A DNA stretch of 64,000 bases from Bradyrhizobium barranii subsp. barranii (GCF_017565645.3 NZ_CP086137.1:1-64000); one strand, 5' to 3'; positions 17,182-27,026 are shown, counted from the first letter of the stretch. A program made the numbers and translations. Notes: generated by a model from the sequence alone, not told the origin.

Positions 17182-19124
17182 TGGCGGCATTCGCGCCCGG
17201 CCTGGTTGCCTTCGGCGCCTGCCTTGCGATCCTGCCGCTGCTCCGGCGCGAGCACACGCTGGCCCGCATCATGATGACCGGCATGTCGTTCGTCCTGCTG
17301 CTGCACTACTTCGTCTGGCGGGTGACCCAGACCTTGCCGCCTCTGGGACTCACCGCCGACGCGGTGGTCGGCTATCCCTTCGTGGCGGCCGAGGCGGCTT
17401 CGATGATCGCGGTGTGCCTGTCGTTGCTGTTCCTCTCCAGGACCATCGACCGCTCGCCCGAGGTCAACGCGATCCTTCGCCGATCCAGGGCCCCGACGGA
17501 TGCGCCGCTCGTCGACGTCTTCATCTGCACCTACAATGAGGAGAAGGCGATCCTGGAGCGCACCATCATCGGCGCGACGGGACTCAACTATCCCAACTAT
17601 CGCGTCTGGGTGCTCGACGACGGGCGACGGCTTTGGTTGCGCCGGCTCGCCCAGGAGCTCGGCTGCAATTACCTGACCCGTCCGGACAACCGGCACGCCA
17701 AGGCCGGCAACATCAATCATGGGCTCCACCACGTCTCCGCTCTGCCGGACCGGCCGGAGTTCATCTCGATCCTCGATGCGGATTTTGTCCCGATGCCGGA
17801 CTTCCTGACCCGGGCGATCAGCCTGATGCAGGACGGCACCGTCGGCGTCGTGCAGACGCCGCAGCACTTCATCAATCCGGATCCGATCCAGACCAATCTC
17901 GCCGCGACCGACGTCTGGCCCGACGAGCAGCGCTTCTTCTTCGATATCCTGATGCCGGCCAAGGATGCCTGGGGCACCGCGTTCTGCTGCGGCACCTCAT
18001 CGCTGATCCGTTTCTCCGGCCTGATGCAGATCGGCGGCTTCCCCACCGATTCGGTGACGGAAGACTATCTCGTCACGCTGCGGCTGAAGGAGAGGGGTCT
18101 GCGCACGGTCTATCTGAACGAGCGCCTGACCATCGGCCTCGCGCCGGAGGGATTGAAAGAATACATCACCCAGCGCGGGCGCTGGTGCCTCGGCTTCATG
18201 CAGATCTTCAGGGGCCGCAGCGGGCCGTTCTCGCGGCAATCCAGGCTCGCCTTCATGGACCGGCTGTCGCTGGTCGATGCCTTCATGAGCTGGGCGGCGG
18301 TCTACGGCACCAAGGTTTTCGGCCTGGTTGTGCCCTGGCTCTTTCTGCTGTTCGGCATCAAGGCGGTCCATGCTGACCTGTTCGAGCTGCTGACGTACTT
18401 CCTGCCGTTCTATGTCTGGTACGCCTTCACGATGGCCTGGATATCGCGTGGCCGCTCGCTTGCGATCATGACCGACGTCTCGCAATACATCGCGGCGCCG
18501 GCGGTCCTGAAGGCGGTCGTGACCGGCCTCGTCAAGCCGCAGGGCCACAAATTCAAGGTGACCGCCAAGGGCGGCGACCGCAACCGCCGCTTCATCGAGT
18601 GGCCGCTGCTGCGGCTCTATGGCGGTGCCTTGCTGATTACGCTGGTGGCGATCGCCTACGCCTTCATCCTGCACCTGCGCGGCGAAAACATCGCCTATGG
18701 CGGACTGGCACTGGCCTGGAGCCTGTACAATTGCGTCGTGCTCGCGATCGTGTGCTTCATCTGCATCGAGCAGCCGCGGCGCCGCAAGGCCGAGCGTTTC
18801 GAGCGCGACGAGCCGATCCTGGTTCACGAAGGCGCCGAACCGCGGCTGGTGCGGATGGCCGACATCTCGATTTCGGGCGCGCGCTTCATCGATCCGGCCC
18901 CGCCCGCAATCGGCGCCTCGATCAAGTGCAATGTCTACGGCCAGAACGTGAGCGCGACCGTTGTCCGCCGCTCCCGCGACGGCTTCGGCGTCCGTTTCGA
19001 GGACGCGGTTGCGACGCGGATCAATGTCGTCCGCGCATTCTATGCCGGTGAATATGTCCGCGCCTTCCGCAGCGTGCGCGCGGCGCCGGTCGGCAAGGCG
19101 TTGCTGATGCGACTGTTCGGCTAG
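17178..19124 (+). CDS. Cellulose-synthase-like glycosyltransferase with C-terminal PilZ domain
   Basis: 648 residues from the ATG that overlaps the upstream stop. The N-terminal membrane segments are followed by a GT2 core: VFICTYNEEK, VLDDG (about 147), LDADF (about 200), TEDY (about 293) and QRGRW (about 332), the D,D,D,QxxRW signature of processive synthases. More membrane segments follow, then a PilZ domain near 560-640 with an Arg-rich RRRKAER and ADISISGARF, which fit the RxxxR and (D/N)xSxxG c-di-GMP ligands. It should polymerise and extrude a beta-linked glycan under c-di-GMP control. Without bcsB/bcsC nearby, and with an HlyD partner, it may make a polymer other than cellulose. Confidence 0.85.
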   Translation: MMAAFAPGLVAFGACLAILPLLRREHTLARIMMTGMSFVLLLHYFVWRVTQTLPPLGLTADAVVGYPFVAAEAASMIAVCLSLLFLSRTIDRSPEVNAILRRSRAPTDAPLVDVFICTYNEEKAILERTIIGATGLNYPNYRVWVLDDGRRLWLRRLAQELGCNYLTRPDNRHAKAGNINHGLHHVSALPDRPEFISILDADFVPMPDFLTRAISLMQDGTVGVVQTPQHFINPDPIQTNLAATDVWPDEQRFFFDILMPAKDAWGTAFCCGTSSLIRFSGLMQIGGFPTDSVTEDYLVTLRLKERGLRTVYLNERLTIGLAPEGLKEYITQRGRWCLGFMQIFRGRSGPFSRQSRLAFMDRLSLVDAFMSWAAVYGTKVFGLVVPWLFLLFGIKAVHADLFELLTYFLPFYVWYAFTMAWISRGRSLAIMTDVSQYIAAPAVLKAVVTGLVKPQGHKFKVTAKGGDRNRRFIEWPLLRLYGGALLITLVAIAYAFILHLRGENIAYGGLALAWSLYNCVVLAIVCFICIEQPRRRKAERFERDEPILVHEGAEPRLVRMADISISGARFIDPAPPAIGASIKCNVYGQNVSATVVRRSRDGFGVRFEDAVATRINVVRAFYAGEYVRAFRSVRAAPVGKALLMRLFG

Positions 19125-19137
19125 AGCGGGCGGAGCG

Positions 19138-19725
19138 TCATGCTGCCGGCTTCGCCGCCTGGTCCTCGCTCGACAACAGATGCAGTAGCGCGCTCTTGAT
19201 CGCGGCCTGCCGGGTCGGCGCGGTGATCTGGGCGCCGAGCAGGTCGGTGACATAGAACACGTCGCGGGCGCGCTCGCCGAAGGTCGCGACGTGCGCCGAG
19301 GCGATGTTGAGGTTGAGCTTCGAGATCGCGGTCGTCAGCTGGTAGAGCAGGCCGGGGCGGTCGAGGCCGGAGACCTCGATCACGGTGTAGCGGTCGGACC
19401 ACTGGTTGTTGACGGTCACTTCGGGCTCGACGACGAACGGCCGCGCCTTGCTGCGCACCGCGCGCTTGGCCACCGCCTCGGGCAGCCTGAGCTTGCCTTC
19501 CAGCACCTGCTCGATCATCTCGCCGATCCGCGTCGCGCGGCGGCCTTCGTCATCGTCACGGTCGTATTCGCGCGAGATCGAGATGGTGTCGAGCGCGCGG
19601 CCGTCGGTCGTGGTGTAGATCTGCGCGTCGACGATGTTGGCGCCGGCCGAGGCGCAGGCGCCGGCGATGATCGACAGCAGCCAGGGATGGTCGGTCGCCA
19701 GGATCGTGAGCTCGGTGACGGCGCG
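19138..19725 (-). pseudogene. glnD: C-terminal fragment of GlnD (PII uridylyltransferase), two ACT domains
   Basis: Residues from TELTILATDHPWLLSIIAGA to the stop correspond to the tandem ACT domains that sense glutamine at the C-terminus of GlnD (for example VIEVSGLDRPGLLYQLTTAI). Full GlnD is over 900 residues, with nucleotidyltransferase and HD domains; these are absent here. Upstream of about 19725 the frame continues to an ATG at 19785, but those codons look unrelated, so this is a junction. The fragment converges with the glycosyltransferase gene 13 bases away. Confidence 0.85.
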
Positions 19726-19998
19726 GATAGGACAGCGTATCGATTGCGGATCGTGCGTTCGTGGCGATGGCCTCATGGTCGCCACGCCTCATAGCTTCGC
19801 AGGCGACGGTTATTCCGAAGCACTCGGTCGCGGGAACGGGGACCACGGACTTTCAGGGACATTTCCTCAAGGGCCACGTCGGAACTTCTGTGGTCGACGG
19901 CTCGTTGTGGCCGCGCGGAGCCTCCCGCTTGCGCCCTTCAGTGGGCCTCGGCCGACCTCCAGCCACAGGCGGGAAAGGTCAACAGTCCCATCACGACT

Positions 19999-20026
19999 CT
20001 TGATCCATCGTATTTCTGCGCTATAT
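19999..20026 (+). promoter_or_regulatory. Candidate RpoH (sigma-32-like) promoter of htpG
   Basis: CTTG at 19999-20002 and CTATAT at 20021-20026 are separated by 18 bases, close to the alphaproteobacterial heat-shock promoter pattern (CTTG-N17/18-CyTATnT). The element lies 39 bases before the htpG start codon. Short motif, so moderate confidence only. Confidence 0.45.
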
Positions 20027-20064
20027 CCGGGTTTCCCCTTACCCAATTGTGATCCGGTGAATGC

Positions 20065-21942
20065 ATGACGACGTCAGATACGGCTGTGCATACGCAGCCC
20101 TTTCAAGCCGAGGTGTCCGAGCTGTTGCACCTGATGGTGCACTCCGTCTATTCGGAGACCGACATCTTCCTGCGCGAGCTTCTTTCGAACGCGTCGGATG
20201 CCTGCGACAGGCTCCGCTATGAGGCTATCGCGATCCCTTCATTACTTGGCAAGGGCGAGGCGCTGAAGGTCCGTATCATTCCGAATAAGCCGGCGAATAC
20301 GCTGACGATCGCCGACAACGGCATCGGCATGGAGCGGCAGGAGCTGGTCGACCATCTCGGTACCATCGCCCGCTCCGGCACCAAGGCGTTCGTGTCGAAG
20401 CTGAAGGAGGCCAAGGACGGCCTCGGCCTGATCGGCCAGTTCGGTGTTGGCTTCTATTCTGCCTTCATGGTCGCCGAGAAGATCGTCGTGATCAGCCGCC
20501 GCGCCGGCGAGAGTGACGTCTGGACCTGGACGTCCTCCGGCGGCTCCGGATTCGAGATCGCCCGCGCCAGCGACGAGGACGCAGCGCGCGTGGCGCGCGG
20601 CACCGAGATCGTCCTGCACCTGAAGGACGACGCGAAGAAGTATCTCGAGACCTACGAGATCGAGCGCATCGTCGGTGCCTATTCCGACAGCATCCTGTTT
20701 CCCATCGAGCTTGTGCCCGGTGAGGGCGAGCCGCGCCAGATCAATTCGGCAAGCGCGCTGTGGCAGCGCTCGAAATCCGAGCTGACGGCAGACGACTACA
20801 AAAAGGCCTATCAGCAGATCGCTTCCGCCTTCGGCGATCCCGCGATCACGCTGCACTACCGCGCCGAGGGCCGCCACTCCTACGCCGTGCTGCTGTTCGC
20901 ACCGTCGACGAAGCCGTTCGACCTGTTCGAGCCGAATCGCAAGGGCCGCGTCAAACTCTACGTCCGCCGCGTCTTCATCACCGATGATGCCGATCTGCTG
21001 CCGGGTTACCTCCGCTTCATCCGGGGCGTCGTCGACAGCGAGGATCTCCCGCTCAACATCTCCCGCGAGATGCTCCAGAACAATCCGCAGTTCGCGCAGA
21101 TCCGCAAAGCCGTGGCGACCCGCGTCGTGTCCGAGCTCGAAAGCCTCGCCGAGAAGGACCCGGAGAATTTTGCCAAGATCTGGGATGCTTTTGGCGCGGT
21201 GCTGAAAGAAGGCATCTACGAGGATTTCGAGCGTCGCGAAAAGCTGCTGGCGCTGTCGCGCTTCACTACCACGTCAGGCGAGAAGCGCTCGCTCAAGCAG
21301 ATTATCGCCGATTTCAAGCCGAACCAGACCGAGATCTATTATCTCGTCGGTGACAGCATCGAGCGACTGAAATCCAATCCGCGGCTGGAGGCCGCCACCG
21401 CGCGCGGCATCGAGGTGCTGTTGCTGTCCGATCCCGTCGACGCGTTCTGGACCTCGATGCCATCGGAGTTCGAGGGCAAGCCGCTGAAGTCCTTGAGCCA
21501 GGGCGACCTCAATCTCGACCTGATCCCGCGCGTCGACGAAACGGACGAGGCGAAGGAGGACGAGCCGGCCGCCGATGAAGCGGCCACCATCGCCTTGATC
21601 AAGGCCGCGCTCGGCGAGCGCGTCAGTGACGTCAAGGCTTCCACGCGCCTCACCAGCTCCGCCTCCTGCCTCGTCGCAGGCACTGACGGCCCGAGTCGCG
21701 AACTGGAGCGCATTCTGTCGCAGCAGAACCGCGGCATGCGCACCAAGCCGATCCTCGAGATCAACCTGCGCCATCCGGTGGTGGCGGCGATTATCAGGGC
21801 AGAGGCCGGCTCCAAGGCCGTCGACGACCTCAGCCTGCTTCTGCTCGAACAGGCGCAGATCCTGGACGGCGAACTGCCGGAGCACGCGACGGCCTTTGCA
21901 GCAAGGCTGAACCGGCTGGTGCTGCAGGGGCTCGGTAGGTAG
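20065..21942 (+). CDS. htpG: Hsp90-family chaperone HtpG
   Basis: 625 residues, full length. The GHKL ATPase N-terminus shows the [17 protein letters not shown] helix, DNGIGM, and [14 protein letters not shown], which bind ATP. The middle domain has [18 protein letters not shown], and the C-terminal dimerisation part ends [20 protein letters not shown]. It is a cytosolic dimeric chaperone, usually heat induced. It stands alone, flanked on the left by the truncated glnD junction and on the right by IS debris, so it may be an island-borne copy rather than the core gene. Confidence 0.96.
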   Translation: MTTSDTAVHTQPFQAEVSELLHLMVHSVYSETDIFLRELLSNASDACDRLRYEAIAIPSLLGKGEALKVRIIPNKPANTLTIADNGIGMERQELVDHLGTIARSGTKAFVSKLKEAKDGLGLIGQFGVGFYSAFMVAEKIVVISRRAGESDVWTWTSSGGSGFEIARASDEDAARVARGTEIVLHLKDDAKKYLETYEIERIVGAYSDSILFPIELVPGEGEPRQINSASALWQRSKSELTADDYKKAYQQIASAFGDPAITLHYRAEGRHSYAVLLFAPSTKPFDLFEPNRKGRVKLYVRRVFITDDADLLPGYLRFIRGVVDSEDLPLNISREMLQNNPQFAQIRKAVATRVVSELESLAEKDPENFAKIWDAFGAVLKEGIYEDFERREKLLALSRFTTTSGEKRSLKQIIADFKPNQTEIYYLVGDSIERLKSNPRLEAATARGIEVLLLSDPVDAFWTSMPSEFEGKPLKSLSQGDLNLDLIPRVDETDEAKEDEPAADEAATIALIKAALGERVSDVKASTRLTSSASCLVAGTDGPSRELERILSQQNRGMRTKPILEINLRHPVVAAIIRAEAGSKAVDDLSLLLLEQAQILDGELPEHATAFAARLNRLVLQGLGR

Positions 21943-22242
21943 CCCAGACACGTGCCTCCGGGTGGATAGATGCAAGACCGCCGCCGCCAATTCGACGAAT
22001 CTTCTCGCAACACACGGCCGGACCATACATAAGGTCACATCCTCAGAAAGACGCTCGAACTTCACAAGACGGCCGCCGCCGGAGGAATACGGTAAATGTC
22101 AGACAGTGCGGCATTCAGATAACGTCGTTGGGCAATTGACCGCAGGTCTCGGCTGCGCTCAGGCAAGTTGCCCGTTTTGACAGCATCTTAGGAAGCTCAA
22201 CGCTTATAGCATTAAGTTGAGCCGCTGTCCGGCATGGCCGAA
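21943..22242. other. Intergenic stretch with no recognised gene
   Basis: Between htpG and the IS3 scrap nothing convincing is coded on either strand, and no terminator hairpin with a T-run is evident. Confidence 0.5.
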
Positions 22243-22403
22243 GACCGTTTCGGGTCGATGTCCGGCACCGGCCGCGGCAGGTAGTACACGCTGCCGCGGC
22301 TGATGTTCAAAGCCTCCGCCTGCCTGGTGATCGACAGCTCGTGCTCACGGTCGATCATCGCTTTGCGCTCAGCAATCCCGCCTTGGTGAGCGCTCCTTCT
22401 AAA
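22243..22403 (-). pseudogene. IS3 orfA/orfB junction fragment
   Basis: Reads FLEGALTKAGLLSAKR-stop in one frame and MIDREHELSITRQAEALNIS ... YYLPRPVPDIDPKR in the other, the same arrangement as the orfA end/orfB start of the IS3 copies at 2884 and 58444 but clearly divergent in sequence. A different, older IS3 element reduced to about 160 bp. Confidence 0.8.
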
Positions 22404-22634
22404 AAACTATGCGCGGCGCTGCGCTCCCCCTGTGGGATAGAAACGGACCGGCGCTAGATTGCCGACCGGGAGGGAGCGGCCGATACGATTTTGGTGGCAC
22501 GCGACCCCGTTAAAAAACCTGGTCCATGGGTTGTCGCGCACTTGAGAGTGGTGACGCCATCCGGCGATCCCGTTTAGGAATCTGACGAATAGCGCAGCCC
22601 AGCCCTTCCGCCGCCGTCAGCAGGAGGATTAGAG
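22404..22634 (+). ncRNA. IS110 left end, candidate bridge-RNA region
   Basis: The 230 bases before the IS110 transposase hold no reading frame but several GC-rich inverted segments. In IS110-group elements the long non-coding left end encodes the bridge RNA that pairs with donor and target DNA. The position fits; the RNA itself is inferred. Confidence 0.4.
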
Positions 22635-23325
22635 ATGAACCCCAAAAGATCGAAGTCGAAGAACGGAGGTAAGATGCAGATGGTGCACCCGGACGCGGCT
22701 GCCATCGACGTCGGAGCGACTATGCACATGGCAGCCGTGAGGGCAGATCGCGCACCGGAGCCAGTCCGCAGCTTCGGTACCTTCACGGCTGATCTGCATC
22801 GGCTAGTCGACTGGTTTACTGAATGCGGCGTCGAGACTGTCGTCATGGAATCGACCAGCGTCTACTGGATTCCGATCTTCGAGCTTCTCGATGCCCGGGG
22901 ATTTAACGTGTTTCTTGTCAACGCGCGCGATGCCAAGCACGTGCCGGGGCGCAAGACCGATGTCAGCGATGCGCAATGGCTGCAGCGGCTCCATTCATTC
23001 GGGTTGCTGCGGGCCAGCTTTCGGCCCAAAGGGCAGATTGCCGAGCTGCGAGCCTACGTGCGTCAGCGCGAGCGTCTGCTGGAGTACGCGGCCTCACACA
23101 TCCAGCATATGCAGAAGGCCTTGACGGAGATGAATCTTCAGCTCCACCACGTCGTCGCCGACATCACCGGCGCGACCGGCCTGCGTATCATACGCGCGAT
23201 CCTTGCCGGCGAGCGCGATCCCGAGGCGCTGGCGTGCTTGCGCCACTACAGTTGCCACTCCAGTGCCGAGACGATCGCGAAGGCGCTCACCGGGAGCTAC
23301 CGCGCCGAGCATCTGTTTGTTAGGA
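22635..23325 (+). pseudogene. IS110-family transposase, C-terminus lost
   Basis: The N-terminal RuvC-like (DEDD) domain is well preserved: HPDAAAIDVGATMHMAAV (first Asp), TVVMESTSVYW (Glu), and NARDAKHVPGRKTDVSDAQW (two Asp). The protein stops at 232 residues in unrelated sequence next to the effector gene, whereas family members run 340-450 residues with a C-terminal Tnp20 domain carrying the catalytic Ser. That domain is missing. A ribosome site (AGGAGG-like) precedes the ATG. Inactive. Confidence 0.88.
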
Positions 23326-23340
23326 GCAGTTGACCCCTTA

Positions 23341-26300
23341 TCAGCCCCTCAGTCGGGTTTGCAGTGCCGGCCGACTGACGCTGAGGTTGCTAAGGTTCTG
23401 CAGGCCTCGCTGGCCTGCCACCAACCCCCTAACCAGCGCTCGCGTGCCGTCCACGACAAAGACGCCGCAATCCCAGCCGTTCTGCTGCTGGGCCATGCCG
23501 GCTTGCACCGAGTCGCCGGGGAGGCCCAGCCTTCCTGCCAGATGGTCTGCAGACGTCTCGTTGAATCCCCAGAAGGAATCGTAGTGATAGGCAATCGGCG
23601 AGTTCCGGTCGCGACGATCAACGAACAGCAGCGACCAATGATTCCCTTGGCAACGAGGATCTGTAGGATCGGCGTCGTTCACTGGCAGGAACAGGAAGTC
23701 GGCTGTATCATTACCGTTGTCATCATAGACGATGCGCTGCAATGCGAGTTCCACGACGGTATCGTTGGGAGAGCGCAGCAGATTATGGGCCACAGTAGGA
23801 TCCACCAACCGCGTCCGGGCGGCGATATCCAGGGTGGGGATATCCAGAGGGTGCCTCAGCAAATCCTGCTCCAGAAGCTGGTAATCCCTGAGGATATGCT
23901 CGTCGCCCAGCCATTGCTCGTCGTCGAGCACCAGCCCGCGGGACGAGGCTGTCGGATTCAACGCCACGATCTGAGCATCGGCGGATGTGCTCGGAAACAC
24001 CGGCACAGAAACAGCATCGTCGCGCAATGGGGACAGTGTGGGCGCAGTCAGATCAATGAATGGATCAAGAGCACCATAGTTGTCTGAGCGAGCCCTGGCA
24101 GAGGGCGCTGGCGCAAAGTGAGCATCGTCGCGCAAGTCGGACGGCGTGAACGTAGTCAGATCAACCAATGATTCAAGACCGCCGTAGATGTCTGACGGAG
24201 CCCTGCCGGTTGATGGTGAGGCCGGTTCTTGCATCTGCCGCCGCGACAACTCCTCGCACGCCAAAGCTTCATCGTCCGAGGAGGCTGGCACCGGAGAAAG
24301 CCCCTGCGGCGAACCGGGCTGTCGATCGCCCTGGTGATGACCCGGTACTGTCCCGGCAAACAGCGGCCGAAAGTCAGGCGTCGGGACGAGGTCGTCACGC
24401 AACTCGAACGGATTCGGATGAACCATTGCCTCAATCCGGCCCTCCTGCCGGCTCGGCAGGAGATTGCGCCCGGTCATCTCGTCCAAGGCGCCTTGGTGAT
24501 TGTGCGGCCAGTTAAGGGGATGGACGGCCTCTCTGGAATCCGGTGCCTGGGGATGGCTCGCGCTTGTCTCGCGAGACGGCGGTGAGGCGGCCTCGTCCGC
24601 GCCCCCCCAAAGCAGATCCTGATCGTAATTTTCCGCTGGAATGACCACTGGCGAACTGACAGCTTCCTGCGGAGCACTGTGCTGCGCGGCGGCGTCCCAT
24701 GGCCGTGCGCCCACCTGGTGGATGGGGGCCTGCATCAGCACGCGGCCGCCTGAATTGCCGTTTCCGATCAGCATCCCCTGAATTGCGACCTCTTGCGGAT
24801 TATCTAGAGTCCTGGGCCTCTTCGCTGGTCTCAGTTCCGCTGTGCCATGCTCATCGTTAATGAGAACCTCCTCGCTTGGCAGGAAGTTGCTCCACTCAAG
24901 CGCCCCCATCAGCTCGTGCGCGGCCTGTTGGAGGTCGCGGTGTCCGCTCAAGTCAGGAAAGGACTCTGCGGGCTCCGGCGCATGGTCGTCGCGCCCGCTT
25001 GGCTCGAGAGCCGACAAGGGGCCGGATTGATGATCCCGCGGTCCCTGAGTCTCCTCCGGAAGCTCTTGTTCCGGTGGCAGAAGCTCTGGATCGTCAGCCA
25101 TGATCGGCGGCTCGTCGGCCTCATCATCCAACAGCTGCCGAAGCTCCTCGGGATCGACGTCTACCATCGGCGACTGGGTAGCCTCACCTGCGCCCTGCTG
25201 AGAGCCGCCTGCGCCCGAAGCCCCCTCCACCGAGGGGCCTGAAGCCTTCGCCTGACGATACTCACGAAGCGCTTTCAGCCCGCCGTCCAAGACCATTTTC
25301 CACCCGACGTTGCGAAACAATCTGTCCGCGTTGACACGTAGGGCTACGTGATCGAGTGCAGAAAGCGAATCGCCGTCAAGCCCTAGCTCTCGGGAGAATT
25401 TGCGAAGCGCCCAATCGTAACTCTGGGCGGTAGTCGAACTCAACTTGTTGCTCTCAAGGGCGTGGCTTATGGCGCCCTTAATGAGCCCTTCGTCACCATC
25501 GGCAGGAGGAAGCGGTGGGCGCCCACCAATAGATGAAGCGCCCGGAGCGTTGGGGGCACGATGTTCTCTAAGCGCCCCCACCGCGGCCCGCATAAGTTTA
25601 TCACCCTTGAAGATTTCTTTAGCATGGGCGAGCAAGAAAGCGTCGCTACTCCCGTCAAGCGATAGACCGCGCTCCCCGAGATCATTCGCCAACCTGTTAA
25701 GATTGCGCGTATAACCGTTAGCCACCGCGTCTTTCAGCTTCCGACTTGCAATAACGCCCTGAGCCACCTCCCTGATAAGCTCCCGGTCGCACCCAGACAC
25801 ATGGGGATAGACGGTGGATGCTTTTTGGCGCTTGCGCACGGGAGCTGGACGGGGAACGCGCCCCGTCGACCGCCAGGTCCGGAGATGGTCTAGTGCCAAT
25901 ATGAGATCACTGTTTCCGTTGTGCTGGAACACATCACCGCCATCGGTCAGCGAATTGTTGTCTAGCCGAGCAACAATGCCCGTCTTGTTATTTACGCAGA
26001 GCCAGCGGCCAAAGCTAAGAAGAGGACCTACAATCCTCTGGACGAAGGATTCGGCGAGCTTGCCCTCGATGAGGGCCTCCCTAAACCCCAAAACAACGAG
26101 AGCATCCTTGGAATAAAGAGGCTGTTTCCTTTTTGTGCCCGCTATTGAAACCAGAGTTAACTGAGCCGGCTGCGGGGCCGAGGCGCCAGGCATTGCTCCA
26201 CCACCTCCAACTGAATTGGCGACCTCGCTCAGCTGCCGCTCAATGGCAACGGCTTGCGGATAGTCTGGGGTCCTCGGCCTGTTCGTTGGTCTCAACTCAG

Positions 26301-26577
26301 CTGTGTCATGCCCATCTTTGATGAGAACCTTCTCGCTTGGCAGAAGGTTGCTCCCGGCGAGTGCACCTATCGGTTCGTCCGGGGACTGCTGGCCGTCGCT
26401 AGACACATTGGGAGTGTTCCCCCGGTCCGGCATCGCGGTATCGGCCTGGCGCGCCTCGTGCAATTGCTGCTCAAAGGCCTCTTGCCCGGCTTGGCCCGCC
26501 TGCTGCTCCTGCAACAGGTCGTGCTGCACCTGCGACGAAGCTGTTACGTTGGTTGGGTCATAATTGTGTCGGTCCAC
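23341..26577 (-). CDS. NopD/XopD-like type III effector with C48 (Ulp1-type) SUMO protease domain
   Basis: 1078 residues. The C-terminal 200 residues form a C48 cysteine protease: GNHWSLLFVD (His980), YHYDSFWG (Asp1000), AQQQNGWDCGVFVVDG (Gln about 1032, Cys1037). This family in Xanthomonas (XopD) and Bradyrhizobium (NopD, Bel2-5) removes SUMO from plant proteins in the nucleus. The N-terminal 60 residues are polar and Gln/Ser-rich, as in secreted effectors. Two related modules (SNLLPSEKVLI...RPTNRPRTPD and SNFLPSEEVLI...RPAKRPRTLD) contain basic patches that could serve nuclear import. ESLVDLTTFTP and DPFIDLTAPTL resemble SUMO-interacting or EAR-like motifs. The middle part (residues 150-440) has tandem helical blocks (SRKLKDAVANGYTRNLNRLA; SNKLSSTTAQSYDWALRKFS). 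No chaperone gene lies nearby. Confidence 0.85.
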   Translation of the reverse strand: MDRHNYDPTNVTASSQVQHDLLQEQQAGQAGQEAFEQQLHEARQADTAMPDRGNTPNVSSDGQQSPDEPIGALAGSNLLPSEKVLIKDGHDTAELRPTNRPRTPDYPQAVAIERQLSEVANSVGGGGAMPGASAPQPAQLTLVSIAGTKRKQPLYSKDALVVLGFREALIEGKLAESFVQRIVGPLLSFGRWLCVNNKTGIVARLDNNSLTDGGDVFQHNGNSDLILALDHLRTWRSTGRVPRPAPVRKRQKASTVYPHVSGCDRELIREVAQGVIASRKLKDAVANGYTRNLNRLANDLGERGLSLDGSSDAFLLAHAKEIFKGDKLMRAAVGALREHRAPNAPGASSIGGRPPLPPADGDEGLIKGAISHALESNKLSSTTAQSYDWALRKFSRELGLDGDSLSALDHVALRVNADRLFRNVGWKMVLDGGLKALREYRQAKASGPSVEGASGAGGSQQGAGEATQSPMVDVDPEELRQLLDDEADEPPIMADDPELLPPEQELPEETQGPRDHQSGPLSALEPSGRDDHAPEPAESFPDLSGHRDLQQAAHELMGALEWSNFLPSEEVLINDEHGTAELRPAKRPRTLDNPQEVAIQGMLIGNGNSGGRVLMQAPIHQVGARPWDAAAQHSAPQEAVSSPVVIPAENYDQDLLWGGADEAASPPSRETSASHPQAPDSREAVHPLNWPHNHQGALDEMTGRNLLPSRQEGRIEAMVHPNPFELRDDLVPTPDFRPLFAGTVPGHHQGDRQPGSPQGLSPVPASSDDEALACEELSRRQMQEPASPSTGRAPSDIYGGLESLVDLTTFTPSDLRDDAHFAPAPSARARSDNYGALDPFIDLTAPTLSPLRDDAVSVPVFPSTSADAQIVALNPTASSRGLVLDDEQWLGDEHILRDYQLLEQDLLRHPLDIPTLDIAARTRLVDPTVAHNLLRSPNDTVVELALQRIVYDDNGNDTADFLFLPVNDADPTDPRCQGNHWSLLFVDRRDRNSPIAYHYDSFWGFNETSADHLAGRLGLPGDSVQAGMAQQQNGWDCGVFVVDGTRALVRGLVAGQRGLQNLSNLSVSRPALQTRLRG

Positions 26578-26824
26578 GCTAGCCTCGCATCTACAGAATC
26601 ATCTAAGCAGGTATCTTACTCGGTTACGCGGCGGAACGGCGCATGGCAGCGGCAATCAGGATTGTCGCGCCATATCCCTCCGCAAAATCCCTCAGTTTGT
26701 CTCACAGGCCCTGACGGCGAACACCGCAGGGGCTCCTCTTGGTGGCGGACCGAGTAGACGCAGCACCATTGTGTGAGGTTCTGCACAATGGCGGCGAGAT
26801 GAAACTCGTCGCGGGCGCCGAAGG

Positions 26825-26842
26825 CGCATTCGCCAGGCTGAC
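26825..26842 (-). promoter_or_regulatory. Candidate tts box (TtsI site) upstream of the NopD-like gene
   Basis: On the minus strand GTCAGCCTGGCGAATGCG matches 13 of 17 defined positions of GTCAGCTTnTCGAAAGCT, the core of the rhizobial tts box. It lies 248 bases before the effector start in the correct orientation, a usual spacing for TtsI-activated type III genes. Found by eye; not statistically tested. Confidence 0.5.
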
Positions 26843-27026
26843 CTTCAGGTGTGCAGCTCACAGACGCCAAATGTACGGCCGTGGCAAAATCGATCTGCTT
26901 CAAGCCGGACTAATCGGCGCAGAATAAAAACGTAGCTGCACCAAAACTGATGGTGTGGAACGGCCCCAGCCGGAGCAACTGCGGAGAAGGCGTCCCTGTC
27001 GTCGCCGTGCGTCGGCGAGACATTGA

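Noticed and set aside
17997..19253. 418-codon minus-strand frame opposite the glycosyltransferase
   Set aside because: Arg/Ala/Asp/His-rich shadow translation; the plus-strand gene has clear catalytic motifs.
23203..24087. 294-codon plus-strand frame at the 3' end of the effector gene
   Set aside because: Starts inside the IS110 remnant and runs antisense to the C48 protease domain.
26708..26715. A nearer GTCAG (minus strand) before the NopD-like gene
   Set aside because: The bases after GTCAG do not follow the tts-box pattern; the site at 26825-26842 is much better.
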